A DNA stretch of 42,177 nucleotides from Eubacteriales bacterium (GCA_024655885.1 JANLFN010000020.1:1-42177); one strand, 5' to 3'; shown: positions 9,046-18,111, counted from the stretch's first letter. Program-made: numbers and translations. Notes: a model not told the origin generated them from the letters alone.

Positions 9046-9450
9046 ATGAAAGAATACAAAATAAGAGTAAAAAATGAAATTGTTACTGTAAGCAAGGAAA
9101 TATATACTGCCTATTACAAGATGAGAAGACGTGAAAGGTACATAGAGGAAGTCAGCATGAAGAACAATCTTTCTTATGACCAATTAGTCGAGCTGGACTA
9201 TCCTATCGAGCAGAAAATGTGTGGTCCGCAACTTCTTGTTGAAGACGTTATTATTGAAAAAATCATGTTTGAGAAATTAATGCTGGCACTTGAAAAATTG
9301 ACAGATTATGAGCGGTTTATAATTAGCGAACTGTTCTTTAATGGCAAAAGCGAAAGAGAGCTGGCAGATTCAATGAAGCTGCCAAGAACAACTTTGCAGT
9401 CTCGCAAAAACAGCATTATCAGCAAACTTAAAAAAATTATTGAAAAATAA
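9046..9450 (+). CDS. Sigma-70 region 4-like regulator
   Basis: The 134-residue protein ends in a sigma region 4-type helix-turn-helix (ALEKLTDYERFIISELFF, then ERELADSMKLPRTTLQSRK). Its N-terminus lacks an obvious region 2, so it resembles the short sigma-like regulators of conjugative transposons. The ATG at 9046 follows GGAGGGAAGG. A hairpin with arms GTTTTGCT (9001-9008) and AGCAAAAC (9024-9031) ends one base before the ribosome-binding site and could modulate translation. It lies between two terminators and forms its own unit. Confidence 0.65.
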   Translation: MKEYKIRVKNEIVTVSKEIYTAYYKMRRRERYIEEVSMKNNLSYDQLVELDYPIEQKMCGPQLLVEDVIIEKIMFEKLMLALEKLTDYERFIISELFFNGKSERELADSMKLPRTTLQSRKNSIISKLKKIIEK

Positions 9451-9465
9451 AAATTTGTTTCGTCC

Positions 9466-9508
9466 ACCCCTTCATTTTTTCGGCTTAAAAAGTGAAGGGG
9501 TATTTTTT
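9466..9508 (+). terminator. Rho-independent terminator
   Basis: CCCCTTCA (9467-9474) pairs with TGAAGGGG (9493-9500); T6/A4 tracts continue the stem and TATTTTTTAT follows. It ends the sigma-like gene. Confidence 0.85.
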
Positions 9509-10015
9509 ATCCCTTATTGCTCTTTGAAAAATTACCGGCAAAGGCTCGCTTGTAAGCCTTAAAAGCCGTACATATCCAGCAGCTCAAATACGTTAGCTGT
9601 TCAGCCGATGAAACGGGAAGCGACATTGGTAAACACGCCAAGACAGCCTGCGGGCATTTTTTACCCGTCAAAACGATGGCATCAAAGGCTATGAGCGAGA
9701 AATGTTTGACCATAAAACAATCTGTGGTGGATTGTTTCGCCAGGATCTGAACAGCCTACAATGATACTCCTGCATAGTCTAGGTTGAGTCCCAGAGTGCA
9801 GCCCGGAGGTTCTCGGGGAGGTGGAATTCCTGTGATGCCTGCTGACCACAGGCAGTTTGAGCTGTTGCCCCGGTGCTTGGGAAGCAGTGGCAAATATAGC
9901 ACAGGATTAAGATTGATAACAAGCTTAACCGCTTTGATATCAGAAACTATGCAGCGGAACTCAAATCCGCTGCATCCTTGTGGTATTAAAGCAAAATGTA
10001 AAGGGGGATTTAACC
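9509..10015. other. Structured, apparently non-coding region upstream of the recombinase block
   Basis: No gene with a start and ribosome-binding site is visible in these ~500 bases. A 64-codon open stretch at 9556-9750 has no start codon and may be a decayed gene. The part from about 9770 to 9980 is richer in G+C and full of hairpins: CCTGTG/CACAGG around 9828-9851, and a perfect 10-bp stem with arms 9949-9958 and 9966-9975 around a 7-base loop, just before the ribosome-binding site of the next gene. It lacks the T run of a terminator, so it may be a structured leader or recombination-site DNA. Confidence 0.4.
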
Positions 10016-10177
10016 ATGTCACAGACTCAAATAACCAATGAAATCAAGTATAAAATAGCCCTTTCGCTGCTGAACAGCATGCTTGAAAAAGGGCTTATTA
10101 CTCTTTCTGAATTGAAAGAAATTGACAGATTAAATCGGAATTCATTCACTCCGTTCCTGGCGGAGGTATATGTGTAA
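10016..10177 (+). CDS. SHOCT-domain mini-protein
   Basis: The 53-residue protein contains a short SHOCT-like helical motif (SMLEKGLITLSELKEID) and nothing else. AAGGGGGA lies about 8 bases before the ATG. Proteins of this size and motif commonly sit directly upstream of large serine recombinase clusters in clostridial elements, and here the recombinase starts 83 bases downstream. Its biochemical role is unknown; oligomerisation or assisting the recombinases is an inference. Confidence 0.7.
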   Translation: MSQTQITNEIKYKIALSLLNSMLEKGLITLSELKEIDRLNRNSFTPFLAEVYV

Positions 10178-10260
10178 AAACACTTGATATGGCCGGGGTT
10201 GTGTGGTACTGTGTGTAGCTGACAAAACATCTTGTACTGAAAAGTGGAAGGAGGAAGCGT

Positions 10261-11862
10261 ATGCCAAAAGTAAGAGTCATCAAGCCGATCAATTGCATGG
10301 AAGCAGAAGCTGAAGCTCCGAAACTGCGGGTGTGCGCATACTGCCGGGTCAGCTCGGACCACACCGGGCAGCTGCAATCCTTTTCAGCACAGGTGGAGTA
10401 CTACACCCGGCTGATAGAAAGCAACGATGCCTGGACTTTTGCGGGAATTTATGCGGACGAAGGCATCAGCGGCACCGCCAAAGACAAGAGGGATGAGTTT
10501 CTAAGGCTCATTGCCGACTGTGAAGCCAAAAAGGTGGACATGGTCATCACCAAGTCTATATCCAGGTTTGCAAGAAACACCGCCGACTGCATTGAGACGG
10601 TGAGAAAGCTGAAAGCGCTGGGGATTGCCGTTTTTTTTGAGAAAGAAAACATCAACACCATGTCCGCTGAAAGCGAGCTGCTGATGACGGTTTTAAGCTC
10701 CATTGCCCAGGAGGAATCCATTTCCACATCCAAAAACAACCGGTGGGCGATACAAAAAAGGTTCATGAAAGGCGAATGGAAGCCTTCTTACCTTCCCTAC
10801 GGCTATAAGAAAGACAAGGACGGAAGAATCATCATCAATGAAGAAGAAGCCGCTATTGTAAAAAGGATTTATACTGACTACCTGAACGGGAAAGGAACGT
10901 ACGTCATCGCAAAAGAGCTCACGGAAGAAGGAGTTCCAACAAGAAAAGGGGCAGAAGCCTGGGGAGAAAATGTGGTGAAGGAAATCCTGACCAATGAAAA
11001 ATACTACGGCGACATGCTCCTTCAGAAGACATTTACCACCGACACATTGCCCTTTCAACGAAAGCGGAACCGGGGACAAAAACAGTGCTACTACATCGCC
11101 AACGACCATGAACCTATTATTTCAAAAGAGCAGGCTGAACGGGTCAGGGAGCTCATGGAGCAGCGCAAAACCGAAAAAGCCATGATGGATACCGACCCCC
11201 GAAAATATAACCAGCGGTACCCGTTCAGTAGCAAAATCCAATGCGGTGGATGCGGAAGCATTTTCAAAAGGCAAATCATATACAAGGGCAAACCTTATGA
11301 AACAGTGCAGTGGTGTTGCACAAGGCATATCAGAAATCGGATGGAATGCGGCATGACAGCCGTCAAGGACAATCACATCAAAGCTGCATTCATCAATCTA
11401 TATAACAAGCTGAAAAGCAATTATGACAAAATATTAACCCCCCTGGCCGAGGATTTGAAAAAGCTTCACTGCGGCAGGGAGTATGAATCCCAGGTCAGGG
11501 AAATCAATAAAAAAATAACGGAACTTACGGAACAGAGTCATGTATTAAGTAGACTGAGGTCGAAAGGATATCTTGACTCTGTTCTTTTTATAGAGCAAAG
11601 CAATCTGATCACCAAGCAGCTCTATGAAGCCAAAAAGCAGCGAAGCAAGCTGTTCGAATATAACGGATTTAATGATGAGGCCGCCAGGACGGAGGAACTA
11701 ATCGCTTTCCTCAAAAAGCAGGATGACCTGATGGAGAGCTTTGATGAAAACATTTTTTCTCTGATGGTAGAAAGGATCATTGTAAAGTCAAAGCTTGAAA
11801 TCGTCTTCCGTCTGATCAACGGACTGGAGATTCCAGAAATCATCGGAGAGGAAGTGGTCTAA
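10261..11862 (+). CDS. Large serine recombinase 1
   Basis: The 533-residue protein is a complete large serine recombinase. It has an N-terminal resolvase domain with the nucleophile S31 in YCRVSS, the ISRFARN arginine motif, a Recombinase DNA-binding domain (YGYKKDKDGRIIINEEEA region), a zinc ribbon with CGGCGSIFKR and later cysteines, and a coiled-coil segment. It should cut and rejoin DNA at att sites through a phosphoserine intermediate. GGAAGGAGG precedes the ATG. Its stop is followed immediately by the ATG of the next gene, so the three recombinases are one operon. Confidence 0.93.
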   Translation: MPKVRVIKPINCMEAEAEAPKLRVCAYCRVSSDHTGQLQSFSAQVEYYTRLIESNDAWTFAGIYADEGISGTAKDKRDEFLRLIADCEAKKVDMVITKSISRFARNTADCIETVRKLKALGIAVFFEKENINTMSAESELLMTVLSSIAQEESISTSKNNRWAIQKRFMKGEWKPSYLPYGYKKDKDGRIIINEEEAAIVKRIYTDYLNGKGTYVIAKELTEEGVPTRKGAEAWGENVVKEILTNEKYYGDMLLQKTFTTDTLPFQRKRNRGQKQCYYIANDHEPIISKEQAERVRELMEQRKTEKAMMDTDPRKYNQRYPFSSKIQCGGCGSIFKRQIIYKGKPYETVQWCCTRHIRNRMECGMTAVKDNHIKAAFINLYNKLKSNYDKILTPLAEDLKKLHCGREYESQVREINKKITELTEQSHVLSRLRSKGYLDSVLFIEQSNLITKQLYEAKKQRSKLFEYNGFNDEAARTEELIAFLKKQDDLMESFDENIFSLMVERIIVKSKLEIVFRLINGLEIPEIIGEEVV

Positions 11863-12843
11863 ATGGCACAAAGACATATGCCCTTCGGCTATAAAATCAT
11901 AGACGGAGCTGTAACCATCGAACCGGAAAAAGCAGACCTGGTCAGAAAAATGTTCGATGATTTTATATCGGGTATATCCTTGAAGCAGATGGCAAAGGAC
12001 CTGACCGAAATGAAGGTTCCCAATGCCAACGGAAAGCCCTCCTGGAATCATGGCTCCATCGGAAAAATTTTGAGCAACTGCAAATACGTCGGAAGTGATT
12101 TCTATCCTGCCATTATCCCGGAGGAAGTATTCAATGCCGCTAACAGGCTCAGAGAAGAAAAGAACACCCGGCTTGGCAGAAATGTCAATTACTATGCCAA
12201 CGGCATCGCCAGCACTTACCCCTTCAGCGGCAGATTGATATGCGGGGAATGCGGAAGTGTTTTCAAAAGGTACACCGAACACCATGACAAAAACAAAAAA
12301 TGCAACTGGAAATGCAAACGGTATATCGTTGACAACAGGGTCTGCTGCAAAAGCGGCGTGGTTGATGACAAGCAGCTTGAAGCTGCCTTTATACAGATTA
12401 TCAACCGGGTGATGGAGAACACTGAAATGATAGAAAAACGTCCGGCAGTTAATGCGGTGACAGAGAGTGTTGAATTAAGAAAGATAAAATTGGAAATATC
12501 CAGCGGATTCGATCAAAGCGGCATGAAACCGTCGGAAATGGCACAGCTGTTGTTCAAAAGAGCTGTAGAACAATATGGAATCTCCCAGGTGGATGACTTT
12601 GAATATAAAACCAGAAAATTGAAAGCGGTGCTTGAGAGCTGCAAGCCCATTAATACATTTGATGAGGCTTTATTCAAAGCAACCATCAAAAGCATTACGG
12701 TAGAAAGCACCGGGCAGCTCCGGTTTGAACTGATCAACGGAGTGATGTTGAGCACTTCATATAAACTACGGGGAAAAGGAGGAAAAGCCCATGGCGATGG
12801 GACAAAGAACAGTATCGGTAATCCCAGCAAATCCGATTTATGA
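11863..12843 (+). CDS. Recombinase 2, lacking the catalytic resolvase domain
   Basis: This 326-residue protein begins directly in the Recombinase DNA-binding domain (PFGYKIIDGAVTIEPEKADLV) and continues through a zinc ribbon (CGECGSVFKR) to a recombinase-type C-terminus. It has no catalytic serine domain. It starts with no gap after recombinase 1 and its end overlaps recombinase 3 by 53 bases. The likely role is a DNA-binding accessory subunit for its two catalytic neighbours rather than a pseudogene, since the frame is intact and the arrangement is tightly coupled. Direct evidence for that role is not in the sequence. Confidence 0.85.
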   Translation: MAQRHMPFGYKIIDGAVTIEPEKADLVRKMFDDFISGISLKQMAKDLTEMKVPNANGKPSWNHGSIGKILSNCKYVGSDFYPAIIPEEVFNAANRLREEKNTRLGRNVNYYANGIASTYPFSGRLICGECGSVFKRYTEHHDKNKKCNWKCKRYIVDNRVCCKSGVVDDKQLEAAFIQIINRVMENTEMIEKRPAVNAVTESVELRKIKLEISSGFDQSGMKPSEMAQLLFKRAVEQYGISQVDDFEYKTRKLKAVLESCKPINTFDEALFKATIKSITVESTGQLRFELINGVMLSTSYKLRGKGGKAHGDGTKNSIGNPSKSDL

Positions 12844-14425
12844 TTTTAAGGAAAAAGCAAAGATAAAAAAGCTGAGAGTAGCTGCCTACTGCCGGGTCAG
12901 CACGGAGCTGGAGGAACAGCAGTCCAGCTACCAGGCACAGGTGGATTATTACACGATGGAAATTATGAAAAATCCGGGCTGGAAGTTTGCAGGCATCTAT
13001 GCCGATGAGGGCATATCCGGCACCAGCACAAAAAACAGGACAGGCTTCAATAAATTGATTGAAGACTGCATGGCAGGCAAGATCGACCTGGTGCTGACAA
13101 AATCCATCAGCCGTTTTGCAAGAAACACCCTTGACTGCATTCAATACATACGGAAACTGAAAGAAAAAAACATCGGCGTGTTCTTCGAAAAAGAAAACGT
13201 CAACACTCTGGACAGTACCGGAGAATTTCTCATCACCATCCTTGGAAGCCTTGCCCAGGAAGAAAGCCGCTCCTTAAGCACCAACACAAGATGGGGTGTG
13301 GTCCGTCGGTTTGAAAAAGGACAGGTTATGGTCAATCACAATAAGTTTTTAGGCTACACGAAGAATGAGGCCGGAGAGCTGGTGATTGTACCCGAAGAAG
13401 CAGAAATTGTAAGGCTGATATTCAGACTGTATTTAGAGGGTCAAAGCATTACCCAAATTAAAAAGTACTTAGAGGAAAACGGTATAAAAACGGTTACCGG
13501 AAAAAACCAATGGTCTACTACCACCATCAACAGGATGCTCTCCAATGAGAAGTATATGGGAGATGCCCTGCTGCAAAAAAGCTACACTGTAGATTATCTC
13601 ACTAAGAAAAGAGTTAAAAACAATGGAATTGTTCCGCAGTATTATGTGGAGGACAGCCATGAGGCCATAATTTCCAAAGACTTGTTTCATCGGATACAGG
13701 AAGAAAAAGCACGCCGGGCCAGCCTTAAGAAATCTGCTGATAAAAGAGTCAAAACCGACAGCGGAAAATACAGCTCAAAATATGCTCTTACCGAATTATT
13801 GATATGCGGAGAGTGCGGCAAGCCCTACAGACGGGCATCCTGGACAGCATACAGCGAGAAAAGGATTGTCTGGCGGTGCTTTAACAGGCTGGAGCATGGG
13901 AAAAAATACTGCCAAAAGTCCCCAACCATTGATGAAGAAGTTTTACATAGTGCCATTATTGATGCTTTCAATTCACTCATACAGGATAAGGGAGATTTTG
14001 TGGACACTCTCCAGTCCAACATTCAGCTGGTGATGAGCAACCGGGCTAAACGGATGGACATAGCAAGAATAGAGGAACGGATTGCGGAATTAAAAAAAGA
14101 GATGATAGGCTTCGTAGAGGAAAATGCAAGATGTGGAGCGGATAATACGGACTTTGACGAGCACTATGCTAAAATCTCCGCCGAGCTGAAAGACCTTCAG
14201 AAGAAGAAAACCCAATATACTGAACAGGAAGCCAGGCAGGACAGCTTCCAACGGAGAGTAGAGGATATGAAAAAGTTTCTGAACGCAGCAAACTGCAAAT
14301 TATCGGAATTTGACAACCAGCTTGTCAGGCAGCTTATACATAACATTAAGGTCGTGTCGAAGGACAAGATTATCATTAGATTCAAGTCGGGCTTGGAGAT
14401 AGAGCAGGAGCTGAGTAAAAAATAA
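12791..14425 (+). CDS. Large serine recombinase 3
   Basis: The 544-residue protein is a full large serine recombinase with nucleophile S37 in YCRVST, ISRFARN, a Recombinase domain, a zinc ribbon (CGECGKPYRR and downstream cysteines) and a long coiled coil (residues ~415-510). AAAGGAGG sits 8 bases before the ATG at 12791, within the end of recombinase 2. An ATG at 12797 is possible. The last 131 codons and the terminator exist again at 29316-29766, identical over the first 182 bases and then clearly diverged. It is the last gene of the recombinase operon. Confidence 0.93.
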   Translation: MAMGQRTVSVIPANPIYDFKEKAKIKKLRVAAYCRVSTELEEQQSSYQAQVDYYTMEIMKNPGWKFAGIYADEGISGTSTKNRTGFNKLIEDCMAGKIDLVLTKSISRFARNTLDCIQYIRKLKEKNIGVFFEKENVNTLDSTGEFLITILGSLAQEESRSLSTNTRWGVVRRFEKGQVMVNHNKFLGYTKNEAGELVIVPEEAEIVRLIFRLYLEGQSITQIKKYLEENGIKTVTGKNQWSTTTINRMLSNEKYMGDALLQKSYTVDYLTKKRVKNNGIVPQYYVEDSHEAIISKDLFHRIQEEKARRASLKKSADKRVKTDSGKYSSKYALTELLICGECGKPYRRASWTAYSEKRIVWRCFNRLEHGKKYCQKSPTIDEEVLHSAIIDAFNSLIQDKGDFVDTLQSNIQLVMSNRAKRMDIARIEERIAELKKEMIGFVEENARCGADNTDFDEHYAKISAELKDLQKKKTQYTEQEARQDSFQRRVEDMKKFLNAANCKLSEFDNQLVRQLIHNIKVVSKDKIIIRFKSGLEIEQELSKK

Positions 14426-14481
14426 CATTACCCAGAAGAGACAACCGCCAAACTGTGAAAAACAGAATGGCGGCTGTTTTA
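14033..14481 (+). repeat. Direct repeat, copy 1 (recombinase 3' end plus terminator)
   Basis: This segment matches 29316-29766 at a constant offset of 15,283 bp with no gap through the coding part. Bases 14033-14214 are identical; from 14215 on, substitutions are frequent. The sharp change suggests gene conversion or a recombination junction rather than simple duplication. Confidence 0.9.
14441..14481 (+). terminator. Terminator of the recombinase operon
   Basis: ACAACCGCCA (14441-14450) pairs with TGGCGGCTGT (14468-14477) with one mismatch, followed by TTTTATT. The same structure ends the repeat copy at 29724-29760. Confidence 0.7.
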
Positions 14482-14537
14482 TTCATGTATAGTACTTGCT
14501 TGAATAGTGCTTCACAGAAATATATTCACAAAATTCA

Positions 14538-14566
14538 TTGTTTTCATTCGTTTCTTCGTATATAAT
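14538..14566 (+). promoter_or_regulatory. Promoter of the second Argonaute operon
   Basis: TTGTTT (14538-14543) and a perfect TATAAT (14561-14566) are separated by 17 bp. It lies after the recombinase terminator and 35 bases before the small HTH gene, so the Argonaute operon has its own promoter. Confidence 0.7.
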
Positions 14567-14600
14567 ATTATTTGGAAAATATTTCTGCGAGGTATAAAGA

Positions 14601-14783
14601 ATGGATTATATTACGGCAAAAGAAGCAGCAGAAAAATGGGGGATATCCCAGCGCAGGGTCCAACTCCTATGTGAGCAAGGACGAGTGGCGGGGGCGGTTC
14701 GGTTAGGATGGGCATGGGCAATTCCAAAAGAAGCGGACAAGCCTGCTGATGCTCGAAAAAATAAAAACGAAAATAATACATAA
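14601..14783 (+). CDS. Small helix-turn-helix protein (MerR/excisionase-like)
   Basis: The 60-residue protein contains a winged-helix type DNA-binding motif (ITAKEAAEKWGISQRRVQLLCEQGRV, quoted here only as far as position 36, with the segment split by family consensus) and a lysine-rich tail. GCGAGG lies upstream of the ATG. Proteins of this size are found as excisionases or small regulators in mobile elements. It is the first gene after the promoter at 14538 and is 43 bases before the Argonaute, so it may regulate that operon; it could equally be left over from the mobile element. Confidence 0.65.
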   Translation: MDYITAKEAAEKWGISQRRVQLLCEQGRVAGAVRLGWAWAIPKEADKPADARKNKNENNT

Positions 14784-14826
14784 CGGTGATTTTAAAACTA
14801 TCCCATAATGTATGAGGTGAAATCAG

Positions 14827-17103
14827 GTGCACACGAATTTTCTTGAAGTTATTCCCGAATGTGATGAATTTAAAGTATACATTGAAAGTTATAGTGATGA
14901 TCGGATAAACGAGCTTAGAAAAACTTATAATGATGCATACGCTTTTTTTAGATATAAATTTAATGATGAAGTTTGTATAGTTGCTTTTCCTTTATCAAGT
15001 GATAATAATCCATGTGATTTTTCCACAGTAAAAATTATTAAAACTACCGACGAACCTCTTTTAACAAGTAAAATTATACATGAACTACTAATAAGACAGA
15101 TGGTCAAATTAGGGAGGTATTCTGCAAAATATAGACCAATTACTTTCCTCTCTGAAAAAAAGGCAGACAATATTATTGCAGAAGCTATTCCTGAAAAGTA
15201 TAGATCTGTTTTGGGATATAAGAGAGGATATGAATTCGAGAGTCGTATATTTTATCCTGATTCAAAACCTATATTTGGGGTAATTATTAACACTTATTTT
15301 CGTTGGGATATAAAGATTACTTGTGAAGAATTATTAAAGCTTGGTTTTGATATCATTGGAAAATACGTCGTTTGCTATGAAGATTCAAAAAACAAACTCC
15401 TTGACAGCAGAAAAGTATTATTAGGGTATGTAGAATCTATAGTTGGTCAATTCGCCAATGTAAAAAAAGACGATGAAGTATCCACTGTGGAGCTTTCTAA
15501 AATATATATTGAGAATAGTTATTCAAACCGCATTGCTCTGTTATCGAAATTACTCGGGAATGAAAAAGGATCTTATTTGCTACAACAAGTTAAACAGTCA
15601 TCAGGGAAAAGAAAAAGCGCCGATTCGCAATTCCAAGCAATTGAGGCAATAGCATTATGGCTACAGAAAATGTCATTAGGAAACGGTGAGTTTACAATTA
15701 AGTTTGCATCTTTTATAGATAGTAGCGATACCCGATGGAAAACAAACTCTTTTGAAGATACTACATTTATATTTGATTTGCATGATAGTAAAAAGGATAC
15801 CATTCCATCCAGAGGTTTAAGAAATTTTGGTCCATATGATGCAACGTTTTTCACTCCTAAAACACCTAATTGTGCTGTGATATGTAATAGAACAGCACGC
15901 GGAACCGTAACAGAATTTCTTAACAAACTCCAAATGGGAATACCATCGGTTACTACATCATATGGAGCTCCTTATGGACAAGGTTTTGTAAAAAAATATG
16001 GGCTCAGTGATCTCAAATGGACGATTTTTGAGGTTGATTCAGATACTTTTTCAGAATATGAAAAAGCTATAAAAACTTGTTTGTCTTCAGGAGATACATG
16101 GAATTTAGCAATTATTCAGGTTAACGAAAAACAACGAGATTTGCCAAACAATATTAATCCATATTATCTTGCAAAAGCAAAATTTATGGCGAACAATATC
16201 CCTGTTCAAGAAGTCAGGTTTGAAACGATGAAAAAGCCTGACTCATCATTAGTATACATATTGGATAACATAGCTTTGGCATGCTATGCTAAAATGGGAG
16301 GAACACCATGGGTCATACCATCTAATAAAAGCATTGACCGAGAATTAATTATTGGTCTTGGGAGTGCAATCATAAAAAAAGGACGATTTAGATTTGACCG
16401 GCGTATTGTTGGTATTACGACTGTCTTTAATAGTGATGGTAGATATATAATGAGTAATAAATCGGCTGAATCCGATTTCTCAGAGTATTTACATGCACTT
16501 CTTGATAACTTAAGAGGTCTTTTCAAAGAAATTATAAAGGAACAAGGATGGAATAAGGGGGATAATATTCGACTTGTATTTCATTGCTTTAAGCCGTTCA
16601 GATTTGTTGAAATTAACGCCATAAAGCAATTAATGAAAGAAATCGGAAGTGAATACAATATTATTTTTGCTTTCTTGCATATTTCAAGCTACCAACCTCT
16701 ATTTGCAATTGATAAGAGTGAAAATGGAGTTTTATCATATGGAAGTGCTAATCGGAAAGGCAAGTGGATGCTATCGAGAGGGGCAGGAATAAAACTTGAT
16801 GATTATAACTATCTTCTTCAGATAACCGGAGCCAACGACATTCGTACATATAATCATGGCATGGCACGTCCAATTATGTTGAAATTACATCGCGATTCTA
16901 CTTTTACTGATTTAGATTATTTAGCTCGACAAGTATATAATTTTTCATCATTATCGTACCGAAGTTTTTCACATGCTCCGTTGCCGGTAACAATTTGGTA
17001 TTCACAATTAATAGCACAACTATTAGGAAATATGCGAGATGTGCAAGGATGGGATTCCGATGTTTTAATTAGGAACCTAAGATATAGCAGGTGGTTTCTA
17101 TGA
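14827..17103 (+). CDS. Catalytically inactive prokaryotic Argonaute (long-B-like)
   Basis: The 758-residue protein ends in clear MID and PIWI domains. The MID (about 380-500) has the pattern NPYYLAKAKFM followed by NIPVQEV and a later YAKMGGTPW, matching the Tyr/Lys/Gln/Lys pocket for the guide 5' end. PIWI starts near residue 505, but the first catalytic Asp is Gly512 (IGLGSA), the RDG-type motif is FHCFKPFR, and the last acidic position is replaced (PVTIWYSQLIA). It should bind a guide and target without cutting. Length and dead PIWI fit the long-B pAgo group, whose members act with a separate effector. The GTG start at 14827 follows GAGGTGA. Its TGA overlaps the ATG of the membrane protein gene. 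Confidence 0.88.
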   Translation: MHTNFLEVIPECDEFKVYIESYSDDRINELRKTYNDAYAFFRYKFNDEVCIVAFPLSSDNNPCDFSTVKIIKTTDEPLLTSKIIHELLIRQMVKLGRYSAKYRPITFLSEKKADNIIAEAIPEKYRSVLGYKRGYEFESRIFYPDSKPIFGVIINTYFRWDIKITCEELLKLGFDIIGKYVVCYEDSKNKLLDSRKVLLGYVESIVGQFANVKKDDEVSTVELSKIYIENSYSNRIALLSKLLGNEKGSYLLQQVKQSSGKRKSADSQFQAIEAIALWLQKMSLGNGEFTIKFASFIDSSDTRWKTNSFEDTTFIFDLHDSKKDTIPSRGLRNFGPYDATFFTPKTPNCAVICNRTARGTVTEFLNKLQMGIPSVTTSYGAPYGQGFVKKYGLSDLKWTIFEVDSDTFSEYEKAIKTCLSSGDTWNLAIIQVNEKQRDLPNNINPYYLAKAKFMANNIPVQEVRFETMKKPDSSLVYILDNIALACYAKMGGTPWVIPSNKSIDRELIIGLGSAIIKKGRFRFDRRIVGITTVFNSDGRYIMSNKSAESDFSEYLHALLDNLRGLFKEIIKEQGWNKGDNIRLVFHCFKPFRFVEINAIKQLMKEIGSEYNIIFAFLHISSYQPLFAIDKSENGVLSYGSANRKGKWMLSRGAGIKLDDYNYLLQITGANDIRTYNHGMARPIMLKLHRDSTFTDLDYLARQVYNFSSLSYRSFSHAPLPVTIWYSQLIAQLLGNMRDVQGWDSDVLIRNLRYSRWFL

Positions 17104-18041
17104 TAAATGTTAGGTTGATTAATAAAAGTGATGATGACTCTTTCTTAGTGCAATGTTTTAAGAACTATTGCTGTAAAAGTGTTGCCGTTGACAAGTCAGT
17201 CTATGAGAGCAGTATTAAAGATATGAACGATTATAGAACGGTTGCCGCAATAGGTTACTTATTAATTTCAAATGAAAAATGGAAACATACGTTAAGCGAT
17301 TTTAAGGACGGATTATCGAGGATTTCAAAGAGAGAAATAAAGTCATCTACACTTATTTATGATCAGTTAGCATTAGTCGGGATTACCGTTGCCATAAAAG
17401 AACATCAAATTATTGATTACTATCAATGGTTACACAACATTTTTTTTGAATCGGAATCATATTGTATAAGATCATCAAAGGATACTACATTCATAAAAAT
17501 ATTAAAAGCTTATTTTGACGACCAGACTTATCCGGTAGACGTCCAATTTAAAGATAAAATTCTTATTATTTGGCTCTCAACATTCTCAAAAGAGAAAAAG
17601 AATACATATAAAGAGCAGGCAGAACTAATTCAAAGAGCTTGGAAATGTGAAGGATATCTTTTTGATGATATACTTTATGATGGTCTTTGTGCGTTCCTAA
17701 TAGATCTTCTAATCCAAGATAAATTTGAGTTTGGGCTTATACCGATTGAGCAAAAATATAAAAATGCTGTAAATCATTGTAAGTGGATTGCAAAAGTTTG
17801 GGCTATAGTGATTACAATATTATTAATATTAGTAGTAGTGTGCCTTACTGTTTTTATTTCATATTTAGCTTGGAGTTACGAAGCATTTTCAAACAATAAA
17901 ATGTGGTATGTTCCATTAATCTTTCAAATTATGTCGGTAATAGGAATACCCTATGGCTTAATTAAAAATACGAAAAAGGTTAATACTTACTTGGAATCAA
18001 TGATTTTTAGTCGTGTAATGAAATCGAGAAGACTGGATTAA
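17100..18041 (+). CDS. Argonaute-associated two-TM membrane protein, likely effector
   Basis: The 313-residue protein has a soluble helical part (about 1-225) and two hydrophobic segments near the C-terminus, about 229-258 and 268-290, followed by a basic tail. There is no signal peptide or known enzyme motif. Its ATG overlaps the Argonaute stop (ATGA), so the two proteins should be made in a fixed ratio. Membrane proteins encoded beside inactive Argonautes are known effectors that permeabilise or depolarise the cell membrane when the Argonaute finds invader nucleic acid. Assigning that role here rests on gene coupling and topology; I recognise no family motif in the soluble part. Confidence 0.75.
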   Translation: MINVRLINKSDDDSFLVQCFKNYCCKSVAVDKSVYESSIKDMNDYRTVAAIGYLLISNEKWKHTLSDFKDGLSRISKREIKSSTLIYDQLALVGITVAIKEHQIIDYYQWLHNIFFESESYCIRSSKDTTFIKILKAYFDDQTYPVDVQFKDKILIIWLSTFSKEKKNTYKEQAELIQRAWKCEGYLFDDILYDGLCAFLIDLLIQDKFEFGLIPIEQKYKNAVNHCKWIAKVWAIVITILLILVVVCLTVFISYLAWSYEAFSNNKMWYVPLIFQIMSVIGIPYGLIKNTKKVNTYLESMIFSRVMKSRRLD

Positions 18042-18111
18042 TAATTGGTTGACCATTTAGGATTTTTGAAGAAATTACCCACGCAGACAAATTTATTCTG
18101 GTTAACAAAAA

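Noticed and set aside
9509-10015. Group II intron or its remnant
   Set aside because: No GTGYG-type 5' end, no domain V hairpin and no reverse transcriptase frame nearby.
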